The notes under the pieces: generated by a model
Told to the model about the DNA's origin: nothing
The model's database searches: none
Seen by the model: only the letters and a program-made list of their open reading frames with translations
Translations under genes and position numbers: made by a program
Source of the DNA: Schistocerca nitens
Lineage: Eukaryota > Arthropoda > Insecta > Orthoptera > Acrididae
Assembly: GCF_023898315.1 (NCBI RefSeq)
Contig: NC_064615.1
Coordinates: forward strand, 736,977,450-737,041,449
DNA length: 64,000 nt
Direction of reading: 5' to 3'
In this document: one piece after another, positions 30,064 to 40,164 of the stretch
Layout of the letters: the number at the start of each line of letters is the position of its first letter
How positions within the stretch are numbered: the stretch's first letter is position 1

Positions 30064-31408
30064 ACACTGACAGAAAAAAAGTCGCTGCAGTAAGAATTAG
30101 TTTTGCGACATAAACGAAAGTTGGTAGGCGTGTTTCTACATCTGAATGATGATGTCTGTTAAAATTTCGCGCCAGTCGGGTAAGAGTGGTGCTAATAGGG
30201 CTACTATGAGGATGCAAATCAAATTTACTTTAAATACACGCTGTAAAGGTCATGAGCGTTAATTACCTTTGAGATTAGACGTGGTGAGTTCATGCTGGTC
30301 TAGAATGCCTTTAAGGCGACAAAAATGCCATTATCAACGCCTCACTGAGTTTGAACGAGATCGTGTAATAGGGCTACGAGAAGGTGAAAACGTAGTAGAA
30401 ATGTAGCCACTGTATGCGATTGCTGGCATAGTTAGTCAGGAATGTACGGTCGCAAAAAGACCAGCATCCGGACGCCACGTGGTACTACCGACATTTGGTT
30501 CTGGCACATTCTACTGCATCTGTAGCAGGGATCAGAGCAGCAGTTGGCACCACAGTGACACAACGAGCTGTTGCAAATCGATTACTTCAAGGCCAACTCC
30601 GAGCCAGCTTTACACTGATCCCAAACCCCCGTCTTTTTCCGCTTCAGTGGTTTCAAACGAGAGCTGATTGGGTGGAGGGGGTGGGCGTGGGGGGGGGGGG
30701 GGTGGAAGTCTGCTGTTCTTTTTGATGAAAACTGGTTCTCGCTTGGTGCCAGTGATGGCCGTGCAGAAGAAGACCAGTTAATGGCATGTAGCCAGCCTGC
30801 CTGCGCGCTTGATACACAGGAAGTAAACCTGGAGCTATAGTCCGGGTTGCGATTTCGTATGACAGTAGGACCACCTAATGGTTAACCTCACGCAACCTGA
30901 CTGCAAATTTGTATGTCAGTCTGGTGACACGAGCTGTTGTGCTGTCATTCATGAACAGCATCCCAGGGGGTGTTCTCCAACAGGATAATGCTGTTGTAAC
31001 TCGACATCCCCTACAGAGTATCGATATGTTGCCTTGGCCTGCTCGATCCCCAGCTCTGACTCAAATCGAGCATATATGGGAAATCATCGGACAACTCCAG
31101 CATTTACCATCCCTGTGTTGGTCGACCAAGTGCAACAGGCACGGAACACCATCCCACAAACTGAAGTCCGCCACTTGTACGACAGAATGCATGCTCGTCT
31201 GCGTCCTTGTATTCAACATTTTTCCGGTTATACCGTTTATTAGGGTACCAGCACTTCACATTTCCAATGTCTTATCTCACGCTTACGTTAACCTGTGATC
31301 TTGCAATGTTAATCAGTTTAACATGTTACCCAAGACATATCTATTCCCGGAACTCCACTACTCTACATTAATTATTTTTTGCTGTTGCGATTTTTTTCTG
31401 TAGACGTA
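30064..31408 (+). mobile_element. Tc1-like transposon, decayed, both ends present
   Basis: Ends match as inverted repeats: left cactgacagaaaaaaagtcg, right (reversed) ctacagaaaaaaatcgcaac. The plus strand carries pieces of a Tc1-family transposase: RRQKCHYQRLTEFERDRVIG (start), then a second block with LLQGQLRASFTLIPNPR, then VVTRHPLQSIDMLPWPARSP and ALTQIEHIWEIIG (final acidic block), then VLVDQVQQARNTIPQTEVRH. It needs several frame changes and has an expanded G run at about 30690-30702. The expected DNARPH aspartate block reads DNAVVTRH. Confidence 0.85.
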
Positions 31409-32065
31409 TTTCAAGTTTCGCAATAACTACCTGATTGAGCTGGTTCATCGGCAGGTACATTCCATCCCGAATTTTACCACATTCAGTGATGTTATCCATT
31501 TGAGGTTGGTGTATTTTCGTTAATATTTTATAATAAATGAATGCATATTTCTTCGGACGATATGGTGGTGAATTTCGACCCTGAGGTAGCTTATTCGAAT
31601 CCTACAGCTGGATGTTAGCCGAAAAAAAGCAAATATAGCAGCATGATACTTATGGGCAAAATTTACGGAGTCAAGTGACAGTAAGATGCAGTTGATGGTA
31701 ATCCGTGGTGTTCGAGAGTCCACATCCACTTATCGGTCATCTACACGATGCCATTTCACATGGGACATGTCGTCCACAGGCCAGAGGAAGGCAAAGATAA
31801 ACCACCTCGATAACACTTTTCCAACCGTGAACTGGGGAATGTTCCATATTGAATGCACGTTTAGAATTCAGTGAATTCCGTAATTAACTTATGAAGCTCG
31901 CTGTCCATTCATGTAGAACGAGCTTACCCGAAACAGCAGGTTCTATTAGGTGTGGCCAATAGCACGTATATAATGGCGGGGTGATTATTTGTTCACTTAT
32001 TCAGTCTACTTAGTACACAGGAACTTCAGAGTTATTTAAATTAGGAAATCCAAAGTAACTGTACA
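31409..32065. other. No gene; short hammerhead-like motif at its start
   Basis: At 31412-31451 the minus strand reads ccgatgaaccag ... gcgaaacttg, one of several such motifs discussed in the findings. The remainder has no assignable ORF or repeat. Confidence 0.4.
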
Positions 32066-32067
32066 TA

Positions 32068-32726
32068 CGAGGGCTGCTCGGAAAGTAAGGAACGATAGGT
32101 CACGAAATGGAAACCACAGTGAGAATCAAAGTGTTTTATTTGCGGTGGTTAGCTACACCTTCCAGCTACTTCTCTACACAGTCGTCGCTCAGACTTAGAC
32201 ATCTGTCGTAGCGTTGTACCAACTTTTCAATTTCTTCGTTATAGAAGGAAACCGCCAGTGCTTTTTGAAATTTTCTACTCTGGACTGCAGCTCGCTGCCT
32301 GTGTCAAAATATTGTCTTCATAGCCAGTGGTTCATTTGAGCAGAGATGAACCTCAGTGGTAGCCAATTACGGGCTCTGTTGTGGGTGATCAAACACTTCC
32401 CATCGAAAACGCTGCAGGAACATCTTCATTGCCCCTGCAGAGTGGGGCCGAGAATTGTCGCGTAGAACGAACCGTATGATATTTATGTTATGTGGATTGC
32501 ATAGCTTCAGGCGAAATCTTTCGACAGGCCCTCATACTTGGCGGGAGACGCTAATTTCTAGCCATCTTTACGTTCTCACTGTGAGCTCAGAACTGAAAAG
32601 AGCGACATGATGCGATAGACGGGCGTACTAGACTCAGTGCCCCATGCATCTGTGCAAAGCTTCGTCAGATTTTCACTGTATTTTCATTTCGCTACCGTTC
32701 GTTCCTTACTTTCCGAATAACCCTAG
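32068..32726 (-). mobile_element. Mariner-type element, internally deleted
   Basis: Terminal repeats: left cgagggctgctcggaaagta, right (reversed) ctagggttattcggaaagta, followed on both sides by aggaacga and a (ca)cagtga block. TA duplication at 32066-32067 and 32727-32728. The minus strand ends with EIEKLVQRYDRCLSLSDDCV and EK, the C-terminus of mariner transposases. At 659 bp it is about half the normal length, so most of the coding region is gone. Confidence 0.88.
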
Positions 32727-32729
32727 TAA

Positions 32730-33430
32730 TTCTTGTGTAAAAAGGTGTTAGTATGAATTTTCAGCAGTGATTCAAGAACCTTTTTCCTCAAATGGCAAAC
32801 AAAATAACCGTGGGAAAAATGGCATACAACAGAAACAGAAATCAGAATTATTAGTGACTGTTCACTGTCACAAAAATGAAAGCCTATTCTTGCCACATAT
32901 ATGAAAATCTGTTTGCAGACTCATTCCTCCTCCTCAAGATTATCACTGTTGCTTCCAGTGTCCCGCGCTATACGGGTTGAAAATAATATTTACTAAATAA
33001 ATACATTTCCTTAGTCAACTTTCAAAATGTTGCAATTCCTATATCTTTATTTAATAAATAGTGAAAATTCACACTAATGGTCACCTAATTTAAGACAGTG
33101 TTTCATTATGACCGTACACAACTACCGTATATCACAAAATCCTACATATATTAAGACAAAGAGCATCGGAAGACGTTCACTGAATGGGATGTTGAGCATA
33201 AAAATATTCTGAAACGTTATCACAGCACATTAAGGCAAAAACGCTGACGGACTGCTGGAGTGCTGTGAAACATTTTTCATGTCATAAAAAACTCAGCCTG
33301 AGACAGAAGCCGTGCAGCAATACGTACAGACTGAAAGAGAACGCGGTAGCGGGACGGAACTTCTGTGGCAATCGAGGCTTAGGTAGCGCCCTTCTAGCAC
33401 CACAACCTCCGCCAGCCAGGTGCAGACTGA
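32730..33430. other. No feature recognised
   Basis: A+T-rich sequence without repeats or motifs that I can assign. It may be unique host intronic or intergenic sequence. Confidence 0.4.
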
Positions 33431-33433
33431 AAC

Positions 33434-33727
33434 TCACGATTTGAAGGAGGACCGCAGTAAAATTGTGTGCTCACAAATAGCCACCTTCCTGTTCGGCATC
33501 GCAAATATGTAAAGATTTATTTCCACTATCAGCGCATTCAGTCCGTTAAACTCCTTTTCAAGCGCGTCCATTCGAGTTGGAAGAGAGGTTCTCTCTCGCA
33601 TTGATTTATCATATCCTCTTCCTTTGAGTGACTTCGTGTGGCCACGCCTGCTGCCGCATGAGCAAACACAAAACTTGCTAAACAGCATAAATAAAAGTAC
33701 TGATTTAGGTCTTACAAAAGAATCCAT
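33434..33727 (-). CDS. Uncharacterised ORF with a possible signal peptide
   Basis: The 97-codon minus-strand frame starts MDSFVRPKSVLLFMLFSKFC, a plausible signal peptide, followed by a basic stretch (SRRGHTKSLKGRGYDKSMRE) and a short heptad-like segment (MDALEKEFNGLNALIVEI) that could form a coiled coil. After MPNRK there is an AAG/gtggct donor-like sequence, so it could be a first coding exon of a secreted protein. I recognise no family. It lies in a stretch free of transposons, which is the main reason to list it; chance is a fair alternative. Confidence 0.25.
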   Translation of the reverse strand: MDSFVRPKSVLLFMLFSKFCVCSCGSRRGHTKSLKGRGYDKSMRERTSLPTRMDALEKEFNGLNALIVEINLYIFAMPNRKVAICEHTILLRSSFKS

Positions 33728-35860
33728 AAATATTTTGACAGTTCTTAAAAGATACCTTCATACCTAAATACTCGGAACACACAAAAGTTTCTGTATCCAA
33801 CAAGATCTTTCAAAAGCAGTTAGAAAATATCCCACTTATAGTACGACCAGATTTAGTGTTAAGTTCACAGATACATCTTCCTGATTTTAATTCTTAAAGA
33901 GCGGTACAGCAAAAATTATGTGCACGAATTTAAGGAGAGTATCCATCGGCCAAACACAGTAACATTTGGGCAGATTATGGAACTTACCAACAAGCATTTC
34001 ACTGAGTTATAAATATTAACAATGAAATTTTTTAAAAAAGATCATTGGGCAGTTGCTACATTCCCTGGCTGGGAACATTCGGATCACTAGTTCTATTCCC
34101 ACCTTCGGCAATTATTGATCATTCAACATTTATGATTTCTGGATGATTATGGGAATTAGGTGTCAATGGAATACTGGAATTTCCTACAGCATTGTACGTA
34201 TGTACAAGTAGAAACGCACTGCAGTTCCGGATTCTACGAAACAACACAAACTCATATTTCATATTACTTATAAAGTTTCATTCTCTCGCAGCTCTTAATC
34301 TCTTTGGGGAGACTTATTAAAATAATCTAAATTTATTAGCATATCTACCTTTGCACTACCAAATATTGACAAATCACTCTCATTTCATAATTTAGTTTAG
34401 CCTCTGCTGTGGTCTAGTCGATAATATGCATTACGTACTGAATTGATCACTTTGTAGTAGTATAATTGTTAATACATTTTTATAAAAGGCAGATTTTGTG
34501 AAAAGACTGTGGTGGCAGTTGTTGAAAGCGTGAAGTTTTACCTGAGAATTGATGCAGTAAAAAATCTGAGAACGTTTTATACAAACAAGATTTTGTGCAG
34601 TCACTTAACTACGAAGTGAAGCCACTGGTATACTTTTGAACTGGAGTTTATAGTCATACATATTGAAACAGGACCTATAATTAGGATATTTCTTTTACAA
34701 CCTTATTCCTACAATATTTTCCTTAGATTTCTCGCCTAAGACATACTGGCACATTTTTAGTTTGTAGAGTCATCTTTTGTGACTAAAATTCAAGTTCTGA
34801 AGCGAAGCATGCTAAATAAATGAGCATTAGTTAAAGGAGTAAAATAACGATGTTTCAGTAATTTATACCTATATACCACATGAAAATATGAAGATCAGAA
34901 ATTCCTTTTCAGCAGTGAAACAGTATCTGCTAGCTTGATATTATCTCAGACTTTTAATTACACAACACAAGAATTAAGAAAATAGATTCAGAACTGAAAT
35001 CTCTTTTAGAACAGTCTGCGATAGTTGCTGAAAGAAAGGAACACAAGACTACGTTGACAGAATTATGGTCTTTGAACATATTTCAGTGACTTATTCTAAG
35101 ATCACTTGCCCGTGATCAAGACAGGAAAGTACCCCTCTGTGATACAAATTCCCCGAACCCTAATTCGAACGCGCTTTCCGATTGTAGTATTCGTTACGTA
35201 AATATTCTGCAGGGCATACTTGCACAACCGAGGAAAATACTGCAGACAAAGTTTCGGGAGAATTTCACCATCTGTTTGTGTTAAGTGTAACAAATTTGGA
35301 TTTTTTTAAACACTAGCACATTGTTATAAAATGTAAACGGACATGGTATATTGACATTCATAAGAATTGTTATGGACACCTAACAGCATCGATTCGACGA
35401 GACAGAGAAAATACTTAGGACGTATCCCGGTGCATAATGGTTTACTTTCCGAACACAACTAACTAAAATTGGCAGGAACTGAGTCAAAGGCACATACAGC
35501 TCACTCGACTTGGTATACGGGATGGACCAGAACTCTACCTACAAAGATTCACAGGTTGTTCAGGGACACCGCCTGAGTGATTTGGTGTAAGGGACCCACG
35601 GCTTCCCGTGGCTCGTTACAGAGTTATTGCATTTCCTTTGGTTCCTTGCCCCAATCTGCTTTGTACCTGTGTTGCACTGAAAATAGTGTACAACAGTGCA
35701 GATGTCGACGGTATGCGCCATGTGTCTTGTTTCCATTCACTCACAGTACATGCTATGGACGACAGTAAAGCCCTCCTTACGTCGGTGACTTCAAGTTTAC
35801 ATTCAGAACTGATCGCTTCCGCCTAGGGTCTTGTTATCCGACATTGTTGGTCGTGCGTTA
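33728..35860. other. Two kilobases without recognised transposon or gene
   Basis: A+T-rich and the longest stretch in the window without a recognisable repeat. The frames at 35102-35293 and 35577-35826 have no known domains. It may be single-copy intron or intergenic DNA. Confidence 0.4.
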
Positions 35861-35861
35861 A

Positions 35862-36679
35862 TAACACGAGAGTTTTTTTTTTTTTTCATGATCCGATCGG
35901 CTGCAGAAATGGGAACTACAGTGTAAAACAAAAATATTTTATTTGCAACATTTAGCTATACCTTCCAGCTAGTCGCTACTCGACTTTGACATTTGGCGCA
36001 GCGGCGTACCAACTTTCCAATACCCTCGTCTCAGAAGGCAGCCGCCTGTGCTTTCCACCAATTCTCTGAGCTGGGCTGCAACTCGCTGTGCGTGTAAAAA
36101 TGCTGTCGTAATATCTAGCGGTTCACGTGAGCGAAAAAAAAAAAGCTTGAGGGTGCAGGAGTGTCTTTGTTGCAGCTGCATTGTGCCACACCGACCATTG
36201 TCATGATGAAGGACAACGCCTGATGACAAAATTTCTCTTCGCTTGTTCTGAACTGCCCTTCGTAGACGACTTTCTCGAATCGCCTGATCCACTCGCTGCA
36301 CAAGATCATCGATTGACAATCGCTTCCTTCCCTGACCGCCAGCATCATGAACGTCTGTACGTCCTGTTTCAACGTTCCTATACCACTGTCTCAGTTTGCT
36401 ATCGCACGTGACATTTACGTTATGTCGCCACAAGAAATCAGCGGAACACCTGAGCGTAAGGAAATCGAATGACAGCTAACACTTCATACTTGGTGGGAGA
36501 CTTTATTACTCAAGGCACCTCTACGTGCTCTCTGTGCACACTGACTTGAAAAATCTTTCGTGACGCTATCTATGGGCATACTACAGACGCTGTGCAACAC
36601 ATCTGCGAAGAGTTTGATACTATTTTCACTGTAGTTTAAATTTCGCGACCGATCGGACCTTGGAAAAAAATTGCTGTTG
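35862..36679 (-). mobile_element. Mariner-type element, deletion derivative
   Basis: Inverted ends contain the shared blocks tccgatcgg and aactacagtg (left near 35891-35927, right near 36630-36660), related to the ends of 32068-32726. The minus-strand frame 36433-35969 joins the DNA-binding part (LRQWYRNVETGRTDVHDAGG, QGRKRLSIDDLVQRVDQAIR) directly to the second-aspartate block (GVVLHHDNGRCGTMQ) and the C-terminus. The first half of the catalytic domain is absent. The frame stays open across the join for 154 codons. A (t)n/(a)n run has expanded at the left end. Confidence 0.85.
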
Positions 36680-36788
36680 TAATACATAGTAGTGCCATAG
36701 ACAAGCTTACTGTCGAACTGAATGCAGAGGAAAGGAAGGTAGATTAGTGCTTAACGTCCCGTCGACAACAAGATCATTACTCGTACAT

Positions 36789-37277
36789 ATGCAGACTGAA
36801 GCGACAAATGAAAATTTGTACCAAGGCTGGGATTCGAGCCCAGGTCTTCTGCTAACTAGGCAGATGCGCTAACCACTGCGCCACCGTGGCAGAACGGCTT
36901 TGCCCAATTGCATGGAGTACCCTAGTACACTTCCCTCCTCAATCCAAATTTCCTTTCACACTTCAGCCTACTTGATATTCCCCCTAAATTCGACTAGCAT
37001 TGCAAAGGTTCCCCACTGCATTCGAATACCACCTCAGCATTCAACGAAACTGTAGAATCCTGCCTGAAACCCAAGCACAGGTGCTTTGCTGTTCCAGTTT
37101 GGTGGGAGTTTGGGAATATCAGATGGGGAATGGAAGTGGGCAAGGTAGTCTGTACAGCTGTGCAAAGCCTATGTGCCACGGTGGTATAGTGATTAAGGCA
37201 CATTCCTAATGATTGGGGGAATTGAGTTCAAATCCCGGCCTTGGTACAAATTTTCATTCGTCGCTTCAGTCTGCACC
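36789..37277. mobile_element. Fold-back element with a tRNA-like sequence in each arm
   Basis: The two ~115-bp arms are inverted copies: both start tgcagactgaagcgac from the outside and continue aatgaaaatttgtaccaagg. Each arm holds a tRNA-like segment of 73 bp, at 36818-36890 (minus) and 37175-37247 (plus), with A box (gtggcgcagtggttagcgca in the left arm) and B box (ctcgaatccc, ttcaaatccc). The two would be transcribed outward. The 270-bp centre has no ORF. The element resembles tRNA-bearing MITE-like repeats of insects. Confidence 0.8.
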
Positions 37278-37279
37278 AT

Positions 37280-37848
37280 AGATGTCTGAGACTTGAAAAG
37301 GTCTCTGGAACCAGATAGTTTCATTTGATTACAGTCACTAAAGACCGATCACAACCTCAAACTGGAAAAGGAAATTGATCATGGCCTTTCAAGGATTATT
37401 CTGGCGTTCGCCTGAAACGACTTGAGAAATTCTTGAAACATCTAAGTGTGGATGGCTGGACGGTAATGCGAATGTGCGCCGCCTCCCTCAAATGCAATAA
37501 AAGAACGAAACAAGATGCTATGCTAGGTTATTTCCGCACCGACGGTAACCGCGTCACAGTGGATCCTTGTAATGTTCACCAGTGAAAGATGGTAATAGGC
37601 GTATAAGCGATACCATTTCAACCCATGTAAACATACACGTGCTAGACTAATTCCGCCATCATATGCTTGGAAGGTTCCTTCTTGGCAAACGGGATGCACT
37701 GCTTAAGGTGGTTTTCGGCATACTCATATCCTTGTATGGAAACGCATTATGTTCATCGCAACTCATCGGTCTATGCAACCTTTTTGATGAGGTGTGCCGT
37801 AGTTATCTTGAAAGTTTACAGTGATTCAGTGTATGAGACTATCACATA
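37280..37848. other. No gene; fragment of a dispersed repeat likely
   Basis: The part near 37395-37500 (ggcgttcgcctgaaacgact, gtggatggctggacgg) resembles a common orthopteran repeat from memory, without definable ends. Nothing else assigned. Confidence 0.3.
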
Positions 37849-38385
37849 GATAACGTTGTGGGGAGGGCAGACCAAAGACTGCGACTTACTGACAGAACAC
37901 TTAGAAAGTGCAACAGGTCTACTAAAGAGACTGCTGACACAGCGCTTGCCTGCCCACTTCTGGGGCATTGATGAGCGGTGTGGAATCCGCATCAGATGGG
38001 ACTGATGGGGAACATCGAGACAATTCAAAGGACAGCTCATTTTTCAGTAACGTGAAAGAGGGAAGAGGGTGTCACGGATATGATAAGCGAGTTGGGATGG
38101 CAATCATTAAAACAGAGACGTCTTTCGTTGCGGTGAGATCTTTCCACGATATTTCAATCACTAACTTTCTCATCTGAATGTGAAAATATTTTATTGTCGC
38201 CAACGTTCATAAGGAAGAATGATCATCATGATAAAATAAGAGAAATCAGAGCTGGTACAAAAAGATTTAAGTGTCCATTTTTTCCACGCGCTGTTAGAAA
38301 GAAGAGAGATAAAAATATAGCTTGAAGGTATTTCGAAGAACCCTTTGCCAGGCACTTATTTGTGATCTGCCGTGTAGATTCAGAT
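37849..38385 (+). mobile_element. CR1-like LINE, 3' fragment
   Basis: Plus-strand translation gives DNVVGRADQRLRLTDRTLRK then CNRSTKETA, VWNPHQMGLMGNIETIQRTA and, later, IREIRAGTKRFKCPFFPRAV. These align in order with the C-terminal part of the LINE at 3356-6295 (IVGKAGARLRFIGRILRKCD, VWDPYQVGLIEEIDMIQRKA, IREIRANTETYKQSFFPRTI). Frames change several times. It lacks the hexamer tail. Confidence 0.8.
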
Positions 38386-38389
38386 ATAG

Positions 38390-38849
38390 AACGAAGTTCT
38401 TACCACCGTATGGGTTGTTCTAACAGTTCCTAACCAACCAGACTTCATTTTCTTTGACTATATTCTCTAGTGGTACGATGGGAATACCTCGCGTTGTGCT
38501 ACTGGTGTCGGGCAATATCACCATCTATAAGGAAATAACTTGTTGTGACGCTAAAAACGTCTTCCTATCAAGTTCTTCAGACCGGTCAGCGTCATGTATT
38601 TGGTTAAACGCATGCGTGTCTCGAGGAAATGTGGATACGCGAGATAAACTACTGAGTCTCATCATAGCTGCAAACGCAAACGTATGTAAAGTTCCCCCCA
38701 AGTCAAACGACGTAACATGTTATCCTGAAAATAAAAAAGTGAACTGAGTTATTTAAAGCTGATTGTCCACTATTTAAACAGCTACTGAACTCAAGTTAGT
38801 TAACATTGTCAACGAGAAGGTCTGCGAATAGTTATGAATGTTTTATTTA
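38390..38849. other. No feature recognised
   Basis: The plus frame 38454-38747 (97 codons) has no known domain. No repeat assigned. Confidence 0.4.
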
Positions 38850-39600
38850 TGGTAGGAATTGAAAACCCATTAAGTCAAGATCGCATATGAAATCTTTGTT
38901 GTGATGGATTACTAGTTTAGTCTAACAATCTAACTAATCTTGAAATCATAAAACATTCTTCATTAGTGTCGGTGCCATTAAGACTTCACACATCGTTAAA
39001 ATCTTTCTTAAAATGACAACATCCATACACGACACAGTTAAAAACAGCTTATCATCGTTCTTGGCCAGAACAATTGAAGTTTATAACAAAAGGGTGTTAT
39101 TCCGTTAAAACTTAGTAACTCACACAATCCTACATGATCTCGTAACAGAGATCATCATATATATGTTGCTGTAACGTGGTACATGTGAATAGCGTGGCAG
39201 CAAATGCCCATTACAACGTTCAAGGAACGCAACGTCCAGCATATGCGGAGTATACACTTGAGCGGCGGCCGATACTGCAGCGAAAGGGTGACGAGACGAT
39301 GTAAACACTGATCGTGTCAGTTACTAAGTTTTACCGACATAAGGCGTTTGTGTTGAGACCATCGTTCAATTACACTGACCACGAACGATAAAAAGCTGTT
39401 TTAGCTATGTCATGTATGGAAGTCTTTATTGTAAGAAAGACTTTACGATGTGTGAAGTCGTAACGGCATCAACATTAATCAAGTATGTTTTATGTTTTGA
39501 AGATGACTTGGTTGTTAGACGAAACTAGTAATCCATTGAAATAAGGATTCCATGTGTGATTTTGTCTTCATGGGTATTCAATCCCTAATATAAATAAAAA
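38850..39600. repeat. Fold-back pair, ~230-bp arms
   Basis: The left arm (38850-39085, minus) and the right arm (39362-39600, plus) match at about 75%: shared blocks include gatgtgtgaagtc, tatgttttatg and gttagac(g/t)aaactagtaatcca. Both arms carry a motif with aagatgac ... gaaact (clear in the right arm at 39495-39529, decayed in the left at 38910-38944). The ~280-bp loop has no ORF with motifs. Confidence 0.65.
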
Positions 39601-40160
39601 GAGATATAGAAATGTTGAAAATGAATTGTCGACAATAATAAATATTTAAGCTCATCGAATTTACAGCAAAAATTTGATATATGAAAATAAATAGTGAAAG
39701 TAAAACCACCTTGTAACGATAAAAAAATATTTATAGATACTATCATCTCGAGAATAATTCTAAATAGAGCACATATCTTTACGAACTTCTAAGCTGAAAT
39801 TGTAATCTCGATCACTTCCTCGAAAACTGACACTGCCTTCACAGAACCGCTTCATAAAAGTTAAAGATGGGTACATGATTCCGTGAGTAACTTTCCCCAT
39901 TGTATTAACGACAAACAGGAAATAATGTCACCATAAAGCACCACGGCTATTCTTGTGTACGTTCTCTCAGCAGTACTCAATTTTACTTAAATTCCCCAGG
40001 ATACGTGATAGTTCTAAATACGTCGGTAATTATACATGGTTACTCTGACGAAGAGCACTTACAGTAACAGCGGCTGCTTTGGAATATTTACGCCCTGCTT
40101 GTAGTAGTCAAAAATGCAGAAGAATTTTATTGAAACAGAGATACGGTGTTGGGCTGGATC
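39601..40160. other. No feature recognised (A+T-rich)
   Basis: A+T-rich sequence between the fold-back repeat and the LINE fragment. Confidence 0.4.
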
Positions 40161-40164
40161 TTTC

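Noticed and set aside
36115-36433. Two overlapping minus-strand ORFs at 36372-36115 and 36433-35969 as separate genes
   Set aside because: Only the longer frame carries transposase motifs; the other is the same DNA in a neighbouring frame.
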